A DNA stretch of 10,775 nucleotides, taken from NCBI GenBank assembly GCA_016938795.1, contig JAFGTZ010000132.1, positions 1 through 10,775 on the forward strand, given 5' to 3'. Every line of letters starts with the position of its first letter. The first letter of the stretch is position 1. The DNA comes from Chromatiaceae bacterium. GTDB taxonomy: Bacteria; Pseudomonadota; Gammaproteobacteria; Chromatiales; Chromatiaceae. Positions 1 through 7,163 of this stretch are shown here, piece by piece. Made by a program: the position numbers and the translations under genes. The notes beneath the pieces were generated by a model. The model ran no database searches. It was not told the origin of the DNA and saw only the letters and a list, made by a program, of their open reading frames with translations.

Positions 1-668
1 CCCGAGGCCGCGCCCAGGGTCTGCATGATCTCGGGCGCATGACGATGCCCCTGCACCGCATAGGCCTTGAAACTCTCGCCCACCTCGGCCATGAGCAGCC
101 CCACCTCGGCCTTGCGGCCCGCACCACTCACACCCGACTTGGCGTCGGCGATCAGCCAACCCGGATCAACCGCGCCCTTCTCCAGCAGGGGCAGAAGGCC
201 CAGCGTCACGGCGGTTGGATAGCAGCCTGGATTGGCCACCAGACGCGCCCCGCGAATGGCATCCCGATAGAGTTCCGGCAAGCCATAAACCGCCTCGTCA
301 AGCAGCTCCGGACAGGCATGCTCCATGCCGTACCAGCGCGCCCAGAGCGCCGCATCACGCAGACGAAAATCGGCGGCCAGATCAATCACCCGCACATCGC
401 GGGCGAGCAACGCGGGCACCTGGCGCATGGCCGTGCCGTTGGGTGTCGCGAAAAACACCAGATCGCACTCGGCCAGGGCGCCCGGATCAGGCGCGCTAAA
501 GGACAGATCAAGCTGCCCGCGCAGATGGGGGAAGACATCGGACACCGCCTGACCGGCCTCGCCACGCGAGGTGATGACCGCTAGCGAGGCCTCGGGATGG
601 CGCACCAGCAGGCGCAACAGCTCGGCACCGGTATAGCCGGTTCCACCCACGATTCCGACCCTGACCAT
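1..668 (-). CDS. argC: N-acetyl-gamma-glutamyl-phosphate reductase, N-terminal part (runs off left edge)
   Basis: This enzyme catalyses the NADPH-dependent reduction of N-acetyl-glutamyl phosphate to N-acetylglutamate semialdehyde, the third step of arginine synthesis, in the cytoplasm. Translation of the complement starts MVRVGIVGGTGYTGAELLRL, with the Rossmann nucleotide-binding loop GIVGGTGYTG at residues 5-14. The ArgC active-site signature NPGCYPT is present, with the nucleophilic cysteine at residue 149, and the conserved histidine motif GHRHAPEI lies at 207-214. About 222 codons are visible of a family length near 340, so the C-terminal third lies beyond base 1. The ATG at 668-666 is preceded by a clear AGAGGAG ribosome site nine bases upstream. 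The iron-sulfur carrier gene lies 155 bases upstream on the same strand; the gap holds hairpins, so argC may be transcribed separately. ArgC and an A-type carrier are near each other in some other gammaproteobacteria, as I recall for Pseudomonas. Confidence 0.96.
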   Translation of the reverse strand, partial: MVRVGIVGGTGYTGAELLRLLVRHPEASLAVITSRGEAGQAVSDVFPHLRGQLDLSFSAPDPGALAECDLVFFATPNGTAMRQVPALLARDVRVIDLAADFRLRDAALWARWYGMEHACPELLDEAVYGLPELYRDAIRGARLVANPGCYPTAVTLGLLPLLEKGAVDPGWLIADAKSGVSGAGRKAEVGLLMAEVGESFKAYAVQGHRHAPEIMQTLGAAS

Positions 669-711
669 GCGCGAAGACTCCTCTTGTTTCTATCCTGCAC
701 AGCATCCGGCG

Positions 712-728
712 GACGCCACCCAGGCGTC
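712..728 (-). other. Small hairpin in the argC leader
   Basis: A perfect six-base inverted repeat, GACGCC and GGCGTC with a five-base loop, lies 43 bases upstream of the argC start. It is short and could be chance in GC-rich DNA. If transcribed toward argC it would form a leader stem next to the stronger hairpin at 747-768. No leader peptide or known riboswitch is visible. Confidence 0.25.
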
Positions 729-746
729 ACGCCCTTCAAAACGCAA

Positions 747-768
747 GGAAGCGGCCAAGGCCGCTTCC
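747..768 (-). terminator. Perfect hairpin after the iron-sulfur carrier gene, possible terminator
   Basis: The sequence GGAAGCGGCC-AA-GGCCGCTTCC is a perfect ten-base inverted repeat with a two-base spacer, which folds as an eight- or nine-base-pair stem with a small loop. It lies 55 bases past the stop codon of the A-type carrier gene, read leftward. The strand leaving it continues TTGCGTTTTG, a weak and interrupted T-run, so an intrinsic terminator is plausible but not canonical. It could instead protect the 3' end of the mRNA. It separates the carrier gene from argC. Confidence 0.5.
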
Positions 769-823
769 ATCTTCAATCCGGCACCAGGGCTTGGGCGCGC
801 CATGGCGCAGCCCGGCCAAGGCA

Positions 824-1198
824 TCAGCAGCAGCCACCGCCCTCGGAGGACGAATGGGAACCGCAACCACCGCAACTTCCACCCATCTGGGGTAGATTGT
901 TGAAAACGAAGGTGGCATTGCCATCGCCTTGATCGACAAAGTCGATTTCGACCCCGCGCAGATAGTCTAGCGTGGCGTCATCAACCACCACCTTGAAACC
1001 CTCGCAGGCCAGCACGCCATCGTTGGCGTCAATGTTATCCGTGAAGGTCATGCCAAAGCTGACGCCGCTGCATCCGCCCGCCGTTGCAAAGACACGCACA
1101 CCCTGCACGCTCTCATCGACCTGCGTGAAGAGTTCCTGCATCTTCGCCTGAGCCGGGGGTGTCAGCGTCAGGTCCGTCTCGGTAAGCGCAGCGGACAT
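824..1198 (-). CDS. A-type iron-sulfur cluster carrier, HesB/IscA/ErpA family
   Basis: This 124-residue protein belongs to the A-type carriers, which receive iron-sulfur clusters from a scaffold and pass them to apo-proteins in the cytoplasm. The core is recognisable: a first cysteine in GGCSGVSFGM (Cys43), the segment FKVVVDDATLDYLRGVEIDFVD near 68-89, and a C-terminal cysteine pair. That pair is unusual: the family normally ends C-G-C-G, but here it reads SCGGCG (Cys109 and Cys112, a CxxC), followed by a Ser/Gly tail ending in two cysteines (123-124). Cys65 is extra. The ATG at 1198 was chosen because GAGG lies ten bases upstream; a TTG three codons earlier would be too close to that site. 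It could be an ErpA, IscA or SufA paralogue; the sequence alone does not decide. No scaffold, desulfurase or chaperone gene is adjacent. Confidence 0.9.
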   Translation of the reverse strand: MSAALTETDLTLTPPAQAKMQELFTQVDESVQGVRVFATAGGCSGVSFGMTFTDNIDANDGVLACEGFKVVVDDATLDYLRGVEIDFVDQGDGNATFVFNNLPQMGGSCGGCGSHSSSEGGGCC

Positions 1199-1208
1199 GG
1201 ATATCAAA

Positions 1209-1212
1209 CCTC
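1209..1212 (-). promoter_or_regulatory. Ribosome binding site that decides the iron-sulfur carrier start
   Basis: On the complement, GAGG stands ten bases before the ATG at 1198. It is only one base from the alternative TTG at 1207, which therefore is unlikely to be used. Confidence 0.6.
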
Positions 1213-1222
1213 AATTCCAGTG

Positions 1223-1239
1223 AAAAGCAGCAAGGCTGC
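1223..1239 (-). terminator. Weak hairpin plus TTTT between the DUF5063 gene and the iron-sulfur carrier gene
   Basis: Read leftward, the sequence is GCAGC-CTT-GCTGC followed directly by TTTT. This is a five-base stem with a short T-run in the 97-base gap after the DUF5063 gene. An overlapping competing stem, AGGCT-TCGC-AGCCT at 1233-1246, could form instead. Either is weak; it may only attenuate read-through or be chance. Confidence 0.3.
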
Positions 1240-1295
1240 GAAGCCTAGCAGAAAGAGGCGCGCCAAAGCCAGAGAAAAACACAAGGATTTGAGCC

Positions 1296-1799
1296 TCACA
1301 GCCGGCCATTCACCGCCAGCGCGGTCAGATGCCGCTCAGCATCCACAAGATGCCGCGCCCAGTGGCGAACATAGCCCAGACACCAGATGCTCAATGCACG
1401 CTGCGGATCGCGTTCGAAAATGCGCAACCCCAAGCGCAGTTCGCAGTAGATATCGGTCAGATCATCAGCCAGGCTGCCGGTCATGGCCTCGACGCCATCG
1501 CTTGCCAGGTCAAACTCCAGCCAATAGCCATCTCGATCGGCCAGCAGGCGATGCAGTCGTGAAAACAGCTCGAAGCGCGCATCCAGATCGGGCGGGCAAG
1601 GCGTATCGAGGCCGCCGGCCACGACCGGCAAGGTCGCCATCAGGGCCTGAAGGCGCGAGAGCAGCGCCGCGATCTGCGGTAACCACGGCTCGCAGTCGCC
1701 CTCGCAGTTGTCGATGAGCGCGCAATAACGCATCGCCAGCGCGGCAACTTCCCGCGGCCCCTCATCGGGGATTGGATCAAATTGCACCATGACGTCCAT
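1296..1799 (-). CDS. DUF5063-family protein of unknown function
   Basis: This acidic, mostly helical soluble protein of about 167 residues has no signal peptide or membrane segment. I recognise the C-terminal pattern SLADDLTDIYCELRLGLRIF (about 109-128), followed by a tryptophan-rich helix (WCLGYVRHWARHLVDAERHL, 139-158), as DUF5063-like. The family's function is not known to me, and no catalytic motif is evident. The start is uncertain. The frame stays open upstream into the rubredoxin gene, but that extension is Arg/Ser-rich and looks non-coding. ATG at 1799 is used here; ATG at 1790 is an alternative with a weak GGA upstream, and neither has a good ribosome site. The gene begins 52 bases after the rubredoxin stop on the same strand, so the two are probably co-transcribed. 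The association is positional only. Confidence 0.75.
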   Translation of the reverse strand: MDVMVQFDPIPDEGPREVAALAMRYCALIDNCEGDCEPWLPQIAALLSRLQALMATLPVVAGGLDTPCPPDLDARFELFSRLHRLLADRDGYWLEFDLASDGVEAMTGSLADDLTDIYCELRLGLRIFERDPQRALSIWCLGYVRHWARHLVDAERHLTALAVNGRL

Positions 1800-1851
1800 G
1801 TCTTGGAGTGTAGACGAGAACTCAGCGCTTGGTAGCTCACCAACGCGAACT

Positions 1852-2016
1852 TCAAAGCAGCTCCATCTCGAAGTCCTCCTTGCCAACCCCGCACTCCGGG
1901 CAGACCCAGTCCGCCGGCACATCCTCCCAGCGCGTACCGGGCGCGATCCCTTCACTCGGCCACCCTTCGGCCTCGTCATAAATCAAGCCACAGACCAGAC
2001 AGATATAGCGTTTCAT
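1852..2016 (-). CDS. Rubredoxin
   Basis: This small cytoplasmic electron carrier has a single iron held by four cysteines. The 54-residue protein starts MKRYICLVCGLIYDEAEGWP and has the two diagnostic knuckles: CxxCG (Cys6, Cys9) and CPECG (Cys39, Cys42). The conserved aromatic and acidic positions between them (GIAPGTRWEDVPADWVCP) are also present. Length matches ordinary single-domain rubredoxins of about 53-55 residues. The ATG at 2016 has GGAG eight bases upstream. The open frame extends further upstream, but that part is unrelated to the family. The gene is divergent from thiD and followed by the DUF5063 gene. Its redox partner cannot be told from this window; rubredoxins serve alkane hydroxylases, oxygen or peroxide reductases and some assembly pathways. 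Confidence 0.95.
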   Translation of the reverse strand: MKRYICLVCGLIYDEAEGWPSEGIAPGTRWEDVPADWVCPECGVGKEDFEMELL

Positions 2017-2172
2017 CCAAATGACTCCCAAGCAACAGGCACGCCAGAGCAACGGGCGCGCCAGCGTCAAATCGACAGCTGAGCATTCAAGTCGGTTAAA
2101 CTGAAGCCTTAAGCATCGGGGATGCAACGCCGAATTCAACGTGCGCCAGCTCCCCTCCCATCCTGATTCCTG
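2017..2172. promoter_or_regulatory. Divergent intergenic region between rubredoxin and thiD
   Basis: This 156-base gap must hold the start signals for two outward-facing units. It has a more AT-rich core around 2070-2115. I could not find a convincing -35/-10 pair on either strand. A five-base hairpin GCATC-GGG-GATGC lies at 2113-2125. Although thiD follows, I do not see the conserved CTGAGA and ACCTGA blocks of a TPP riboswitch. Confidence 0.5.
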
Positions 2173-3024
2173 ATGCAAAGAGGCCCTGGACAACGCGTGG
2201 ACAGCCGACCTCAAGAACGTCTTTCAGACTCCAGACCGCTTGTGCTCTGTATCGGCGGACATGATCCCAGCGGCGGCGCCGGCATCCAGGCCGATGCCGA
2301 GGCCATCGGCGCGGCGGGGGCCTTTGCCCTCACCGTGGTGAGCGCCCTCACCGAGCAAAACACCTGCGGACTCTGTCGTATCCACCCGCAACCCGCCGAT
2401 CAGGTGATGGAGCACTGCCGCACCCTGTTCGCCGACAGCGCGCCGAGCGTCCTCAAGCTTGGACTGCTCGGCAGCTCACGCGCCGCACGCGCCGTGGCCA
2501 CCCTCATCGACGACCATCCCGAGCTTCCCGTGGTGCTTGATCCCGTGCTCGCCTCGGGCGCCGGCCAGCAGGTTGCCGATGCGGCGGTGCTCAACCAACT
2601 GCGCCACAATCTGCTGCGACGCAGCACGCTCATCACCCCCAACCTGCCCGAGGCGCGCGCCCTGAGCGATCGGCACGCCCCAGAGGATTGCGCCGAGCGC
2701 CTGCTCGCGACCGGTGCGCGCTGGGTGCTCATCACCGGCACGCACGACACGACCGAGGCTGTGACCAACCGGCTCTATGGCCTGAACGGTCAGCGGCGCG
2801 AATGGCACTGGCCGCGCCTGCCCGGCGACTATCATGGCTCGGGCTGCACACTCGCGAGCGCCATCGCCGCACGGCTCGCGCTCGGACTCGACATGATCGA
2901 GGCCGTGGCCGCCGCCCAGGACTACACCTGGCAAAGCCTCGCGCACGCATTTCACAGCGGACGCTGCCAACTCACCCCGCAGCGTCTGCACACCCTCGCA
3001 AGCCCCGGGAACTCACCCGCATGA
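2173..3024 (+). CDS. thiD: Hydroxymethylpyrimidine/phosphomethylpyrimidine kinase
   Basis: ThiD phosphorylates HMP and then HMP-phosphate to give HMP diphosphate, the pyrimidine half of thiamine, in the cytoplasm. It is a ribokinase-fold (PfkB-like) enzyme. Visible motifs are the substrate loop GGHDPSGGAGIQAD (about 28-41), KLGLLGS, VLDPVLASGAG, ITPNLPEARAL, and the C-terminal anion-hole motif HGSGCTLASAIAARLALG. The last has GSGC where the family usually shows GTGC, a mild change. The 283-residue length is slightly above the usual 265-270 because of the N-terminus. The ATG at 2173 has no ribosome site, and an in-frame GTG at 2197 with GGA six bases upstream would give a more typical length. 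The stop overlaps the thiE start as ATGA, which fits translational coupling in a thiamine unit. Confidence 0.93.
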   Translation: MQRGPGQRVDSRPQERLSDSRPLVLCIGGHDPSGGAGIQADAEAIGAAGAFALTVVSALTEQNTCGLCRIHPQPADQVMEHCRTLFADSAPSVLKLGLLGSSRAARAVATLIDDHPELPVVLDPVLASGAGQQVADAAVLNQLRHNLLRRSTLITPNLPEARALSDRHAPEDCAERLLATGARWVLITGTHDTTEAVTNRLYGLNGQRREWHWPRLPGDYHGSGCTLASAIAARLALGLDMIEAVAAAQDYTWQSLAHAFHSGRCQLTPQRLHTLASPGNSPA

Positions 3025-3652
3025 CCCTGCTGCGAGGACTCTACGCCATCACGCCCGACAACGCCGGCGAGCCGGCACACCTGGCCGCGCTCGCCCGCGC
3101 GGCCATTGACGGCGGAGCGCGGCTCATTCAATACCGCGACAAAGGGGCCGCACCCGCCGAGCGCCTGGCCCGCGCCCAGGCCCTGCTTGGCGTCTGCCGC
3201 GCGCTCGACGTGGCGCTGGTCATTAACGACGACCTGGAACTCGCCCTCGCCATTGGCGCCCATGGCGTGCATCTTGGTCGCGACGATGGCGACCCTGGGG
3301 ATGCGCGCCGTCGGCTTGGGCCCGCCGCCATCCTCGGCGTCTCCTGCTACGCCGATCTTGAGCGTGCCGAGGCCGCCGCGCGCGCCGGTGCAAGCTATGT
3401 GGCCTTCGGGCGCTTCTTTGCCTCCGCCACCAAGCCCCAGGCAAGCGGTGCCGATCCCGCGCTGCTCGGCGCGGCGCGCGCGCGGCTCAGGCTGCCACTG
3501 GTTGCGATTGGCGGCATCACGCCACACAATGGCGGGCTTCTGATTTCTGCGGGCGCCGATCTGCTGGCAGTGGTGAGCGGCGTCTTCGCCGCACCCGATG
3601 TCACGGCTGCGGCGCGCGCCTACACTGCCCTGTTTTCCGAGGAGACCCCTAA

Positions 3653-3656
<4 letters not shown>
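3021..3656 (+). CDS. thiE: Thiamine-phosphate synthase
   Basis: ThiE joins HMP diphosphate, made by the upstream ThiD, to thiazole phosphate, giving thiamine monophosphate and pyrophosphate. The 211-residue length is typical of this TIM-barrel enzyme. Recognisable motifs are GLYAITPD at the start, IQYRDKG (family: QxRxK), VINDDLELALAIGAHGVHLGRDD with the metal-binding aspartates, LGVSCY, and the diphosphate loop ASYVAFGRFFASATKP. The C-terminal phosphate site is AIGGI and GADLLAVVSGVFAA. The loop reads GRFF rather than the commoner GPVF, a variant I associate with some gammaproteobacteria. The ATG at 3021 lies inside the thiD stop (ATGA) and has only a weak ribosome site, so it probably relies on ribosomes from thiD. 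Its own stop overlaps hemL in the same way. Confidence 0.95.
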
Positions 3657-4936
<1,280 letters not shown>

Positions 4937-4949
4937 CAAGGCCCGGATC

Positions 4950-4976
4950 GCGCCCCCCGGACGGATTGGGGGGCGC
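4950..4976 (+). terminator. Strong GC hairpin after hemL
   Basis: GCGCCCCCC and GGGGGGCGC form a perfect nine-base-pair stem around a nine-base loop, 14 bases past the hemL stop. The following bases are ACCTCAATCACC, so there is no T-run. Position strongly suggests the 3' end of the thiD-thiE-hemL transcript, but it is not a canonical intrinsic terminator. It may work with Rho or act as an mRNA-end stabiliser. Confidence 0.6.
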
Positions 4977-5002
4977 ACCTCAATCACCGCTGTCTCTATT
5001 TG

Positions 5003-5025
5003 CAGCATTCAGGCACTCAATGCTG
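5003..5025. repeat. Inverted repeat CAGCATT / AATGCTG
   Basis: A perfect seven-base inverted repeat with a nine-base spacer lies in the hemL-prpE gap. It overlaps the stop codon of the possible leftward small ORF. It could be a hairpin or a protein-binding site; nothing in the sequence decides between these. Confidence 0.35.
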
Positions 5026-5085
5026 AACCACAGACCAGCCCAGCTTTTTGAAAAACCAGTCTTTTTCATCGAGACTCCAGGCCAT
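5017..5085 (-). CDS. Possible 22-residue small protein
   Basis: Read leftward, an ATG at 5085 is preceded by GGAGG with an ideal eight-base spacing, and opens a frame of 22 codons ending in TGA at 5017. The peptide includes DEKDWFFKKLGW, with charged residues interleaved with four tryptophans and two phenylalanines. I recognise no family. Support is the ribosome site and the location in a gap with no other gene; against it are the tiny size and lack of a visible promoter. The frame also stays open upstream to 5217, but that longer version has no ribosome site. Treat as speculative. Confidence 0.2.
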   Translation of the reverse strand: MAWSLDEKDWFFKKLGWSVVQH

Positions 5086-5116
5086 CGCCCAAGCCTCCAC
5101 GCAAACCATGAATCGG

Positions 5117-5143
5117 TTGCAAATCGCTTGCCGCCTCTCTAAT
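5117..5143 (+). promoter_or_regulatory. Weak sigma-70-like promoter candidate upstream of prpE
   Basis: TTGCAA at 5117-5122 and TCTAAT at 5138-5143 match the -35 and -10 consensus at four and five of six positions. The spacer is only 15 bases, shorter than the preferred 16-18. The element lies about 70 bases before the prpE start. No sigma-54 element or known PrpR site is seen. Confidence 0.3.
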
Positions 5144-5215
5144 GTCGCCTTGCACCCCGACTGATCGCACTCCGCCCGATCGGCGGACCGCGACATCACC
5201 CTTGAGGATAGATCC

Positions 5216-7111
5216 ATGGGTTATGAGAGCGTCTATGAGCGCGCCATGCGCGACCCCGACTCCTTCTGGGCCGAAGCGGCCTCGCTGATCGACTGGGCAA
5301 GCCCCTGGGAACAGGCCCTCGACCGCTCCAAGCCCCCCTTCTACCGCTGGTTCAGCGGCGCCACGCTCAACACCTGCTACAACGCCGTTGATCGTCATGT
5401 CGAGGCCGGACGCGGCGAGCAGACCGCCATCATCCACGATAGCCCCGTCACCCACACCAAGCGCCGGATCAGCTACGCCGAACTTCAGGACCAGACCGCG
5501 CGCTTTGCCGGCGTGCTCCAGTCGCTCGGCGTCAGCAAGGGCGACCGGGTCATCATCTACATGCCCATGGTGCCCGAGGCGCTCATCGCCATGCTCGGCT
5601 GTGCGCGCATCGGGGCCATTCATTCGGTGGTGTTCGGCGGCTTCTCGGCGCACGAACTCGCCACCCGCATCGACGACGCCCAGCCCCGTGTCATGGTTGC
5701 CGGCTCCTGCGGCATCGAGCCCAACCGCGTGGTGCACTACAAGCCGCTGCTCGATGCCGCCATCGAACAGGCCACGCACAAGCCCAGCCATTGCATCCTG
5801 CTCCAGCGCCCCGAGGAACCAGGCAGCCTCATCCCAGGACGCGATCTCGGCTGGCACGAGGCCATGGAGCGGGCGCAACCCGCCGCCTGCGTGCCGGTTG
5901 CCGCCACCGATCCGCTTTATATCCTCTACACCTCGGGCACCACGGGTCAGCCCAAGGGCGTGGTGCGCGACAACGGCGGCCATGCCGTGGCCATGGCCTG
6001 GAGCATGCGCCACGTCTACGACATGCAGCCCGGCGAGGTCTTCTGGGCCGCCTCCGATGTCGGCTGGGTGGTCGGGCATTCCTATATCGTCTATGCCCCG
6101 CTGCTGAGCGGCTGCACCACCATCGTCTACGAGGGCAAGCCGGTCGGCACACCCGATGCCGGGGCCTTCTGGCGCGTCATCGAAGAACATGATGTCTCGG
6201 TGCTCTTTACCGCGCCCACCGCCTTTCGCGCCATCAAGCGCGAGGATCCGCGCGCCGAGCACCTCGCCCGCTACAACATCGGCAGCCTGCGCGCGCTCTT
6301 TCTTGCCGGCGAGCGCTGCGACCCCGACACCCTGACCTGGGCGCAAAGCATCCTTGGGGTGCCCGTCATCGACCATTGGTGGCAGACCGAAACCGGCTGG
6401 GCCATCGCGGCCAACTGTCTCGGCATCGAAGCACTCCCCGTCAAGGCCGGCTCGCCCACCCGCGCGGTGCCCGGCTACGACATCCAGGTACTCGATGACG
6501 AGGGCGAACCGGCCAAACCGGGCGCCATCGGACGCATCATGCTGCGCCTGCCGCTGCCGCCCGGCTGTCTCTCCACCCTCTGGGGCAACGATGAGCGCTT
6601 CGTGCAGTCCTATCTCTCCGCCCAGCCGGGCTACTATCTCACCGGCGATGCGGGCTATCTCGACGAGGAGGGCTATCTTTTCGTCATGAGCCGCATCGAC
6701 GACATCATCAATGTCGCCGGTCATCGGCTCTCGACCGGGGCCATGGAGGCCGTGCTGGCGAGCCATCCCGATGTGGCCGAGTGCGCCGTCATCGGCGCCG
6801 CGGACGCGCTCAAGGGCGAGCTGCCCCTGGGTCTGGTGGTGCTCAAGTCGGGCGTGGAGCGCGAGGCAGCAGACATCGGTCACGAACTGGTCGAACGGGT
6901 GCGCGACCAGATCGGCCCGGTGGCGGCCTTCAAGACCGTGGCTGTGGTGAAACGGCTGCCCAAGACGCGCTCGGGCAAGATTCTGCGCGGCACCATGAAG
7001 GCCATTGCCGACGGCAAGGACTACCGCATGCCCGCCACCATCGACGATCCCGCCATTCTCGACGAAATCCAGAGCGCGCTCAGCGCCATTGGCTATGCTC
7101 ATCGAGTCTGA
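5216..7111 (+). CDS. prpE: Propionyl-CoA synthetase (PrpE/ACSS3-type short-chain acyl-CoA synthetase)
   Basis: This cytoplasmic enzyme activates propionate (likely also related short acids) to the CoA thioester through an acyl-adenylate. The 631 residues show an ACAS-type N-terminus (FWAEAASLIDWASPWEQALD), the AMP-binding loop YTSGTTGQPKG at 238-248, DHWWQTETGW at 386-395, the hinge region MSRIDDIINVAGHR at 491-504, and the catalytic lysine in PKTRSGKILRG (Lys588), the residue acetylated in related enzymes. Segments such as VRDNGGHAVAMAWSMRHVYD, DVGWVVGHSYIVYAPLL and LFLAGERCDPDTLTW match PrpE and the vertebrate ACSS3 group rather than acetyl-CoA synthetase, and the length is also PrpE-like. 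The ATG has GAGG eight bases upstream. No prpB, prpC, prpD or propionyl-CoA carboxylase gene is adjacent, so the fate of the product is unknown here. Substrate preference is inferred from similarity. Confidence 0.9.
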   Translation: MGYESVYERAMRDPDSFWAEAASLIDWASPWEQALDRSKPPFYRWFSGATLNTCYNAVDRHVEAGRGEQTAIIHDSPVTHTKRRISYAELQDQTARFAGVLQSLGVSKGDRVIIYMPMVPEALIAMLGCARIGAIHSVVFGGFSAHELATRIDDAQPRVMVAGSCGIEPNRVVHYKPLLDAAIEQATHKPSHCILLQRPEEPGSLIPGRDLGWHEAMERAQPAACVPVAATDPLYILYTSGTTGQPKGVVRDNGGHAVAMAWSMRHVYDMQPGEVFWAASDVGWVVGHSYIVYAPLLSGCTTIVYEGKPVGTPDAGAFWRVIEEHDVSVLFTAPTAFRAIKREDPRAEHLARYNIGSLRALFLAGERCDPDTLTWAQSILGVPVIDHWWQTETGWAIAANCLGIEALPVKAGSPTRAVPGYDIQVLDDEGEPAKPGAIGRIMLRLPLPPGCLSTLWGNDERFVQSYLSAQPGYYLTGDAGYLDEEGYLFVMSRIDDIINVAGHRLSTGAMEAVLASHPDVAECAVIGAADALKGELPLGLVVLKSGVEREAADIGHELVERVRDQIGPVAAFKTVAVVKRLPKTRSGKILRGTMKAIADGKDYRMPATIDDPAILDEIQSALSAIGYAHRV

Positions 7112-7123
7112 CCCTACCGAAAC

Positions 7124-7144
7124 GCGGGAGTCCAAGACTCCCGC
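7124..7144 (+). terminator. Perfect hairpin between prpE and the glycosyltransferase gene
   Basis: GCGGGAGTC-CAA-GACTCCCGC is a perfect nine-base-pair stem with a three-base loop, starting 13 bases after the prpE stop. No T-run follows on the plus strand (ACCGCCTGTATC). It may be a partial terminator or an mRNA-processing or stabilising stem. Its presence argues that the glycosyltransferase starts downstream, at 7164, because an ATG at 7095 would place this stem inside the coding sequence. Confidence 0.45.
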
Positions 7145-7163
7145 ACCGCCTGTATCGGATCCG

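Larger units (their letters stand above)
4937..5215. other. Gap between hemL and prpE
   Basis: This 279-base region is less GC-rich than its neighbours from about 5000 to 5145. It holds a strong GC hairpin just after hemL, a second inverted repeat at 5003-5025, a possible 22-codon leftward ORF at 5017-5085 and a weak promoter-like pair before prpE. A near-palindrome, CCGCCCGATCGGCGG, lies at 5172-5186 about 30 bases before the prpE start. No established gene is recognised. Confidence 0.6.

Noticed and set aside
39..584. 181-codon open frame on the plus strand opposite argC
   Set aside because: It lies opposite argC, whose active-site motifs are intact. No family resemblance was seen.
1800..1979. 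Upstream extension of the DUF5063 frame through the rubredoxin gene
   Set aside because: The extra 60 residues are Arg/Ser-rich and overlap an unmistakable rubredoxin in another frame.
2017..2172. TPP riboswitch upstream of thiD
   Set aside because: GCTGAG occurs at about 2078, but the conserved CTGAGA and ACCTGA/GG-TAATGCC blocks and the overall THI-element spacing are missing.
5216..7111. Acetyl-CoA synthetase (Acs) as the identity of this gene
   Set aside because: The protein is shorter than typical Acs, and several internal segments follow PrpE/ACSS3 rather than Acs. Acetate activity as a side reaction remains possible.
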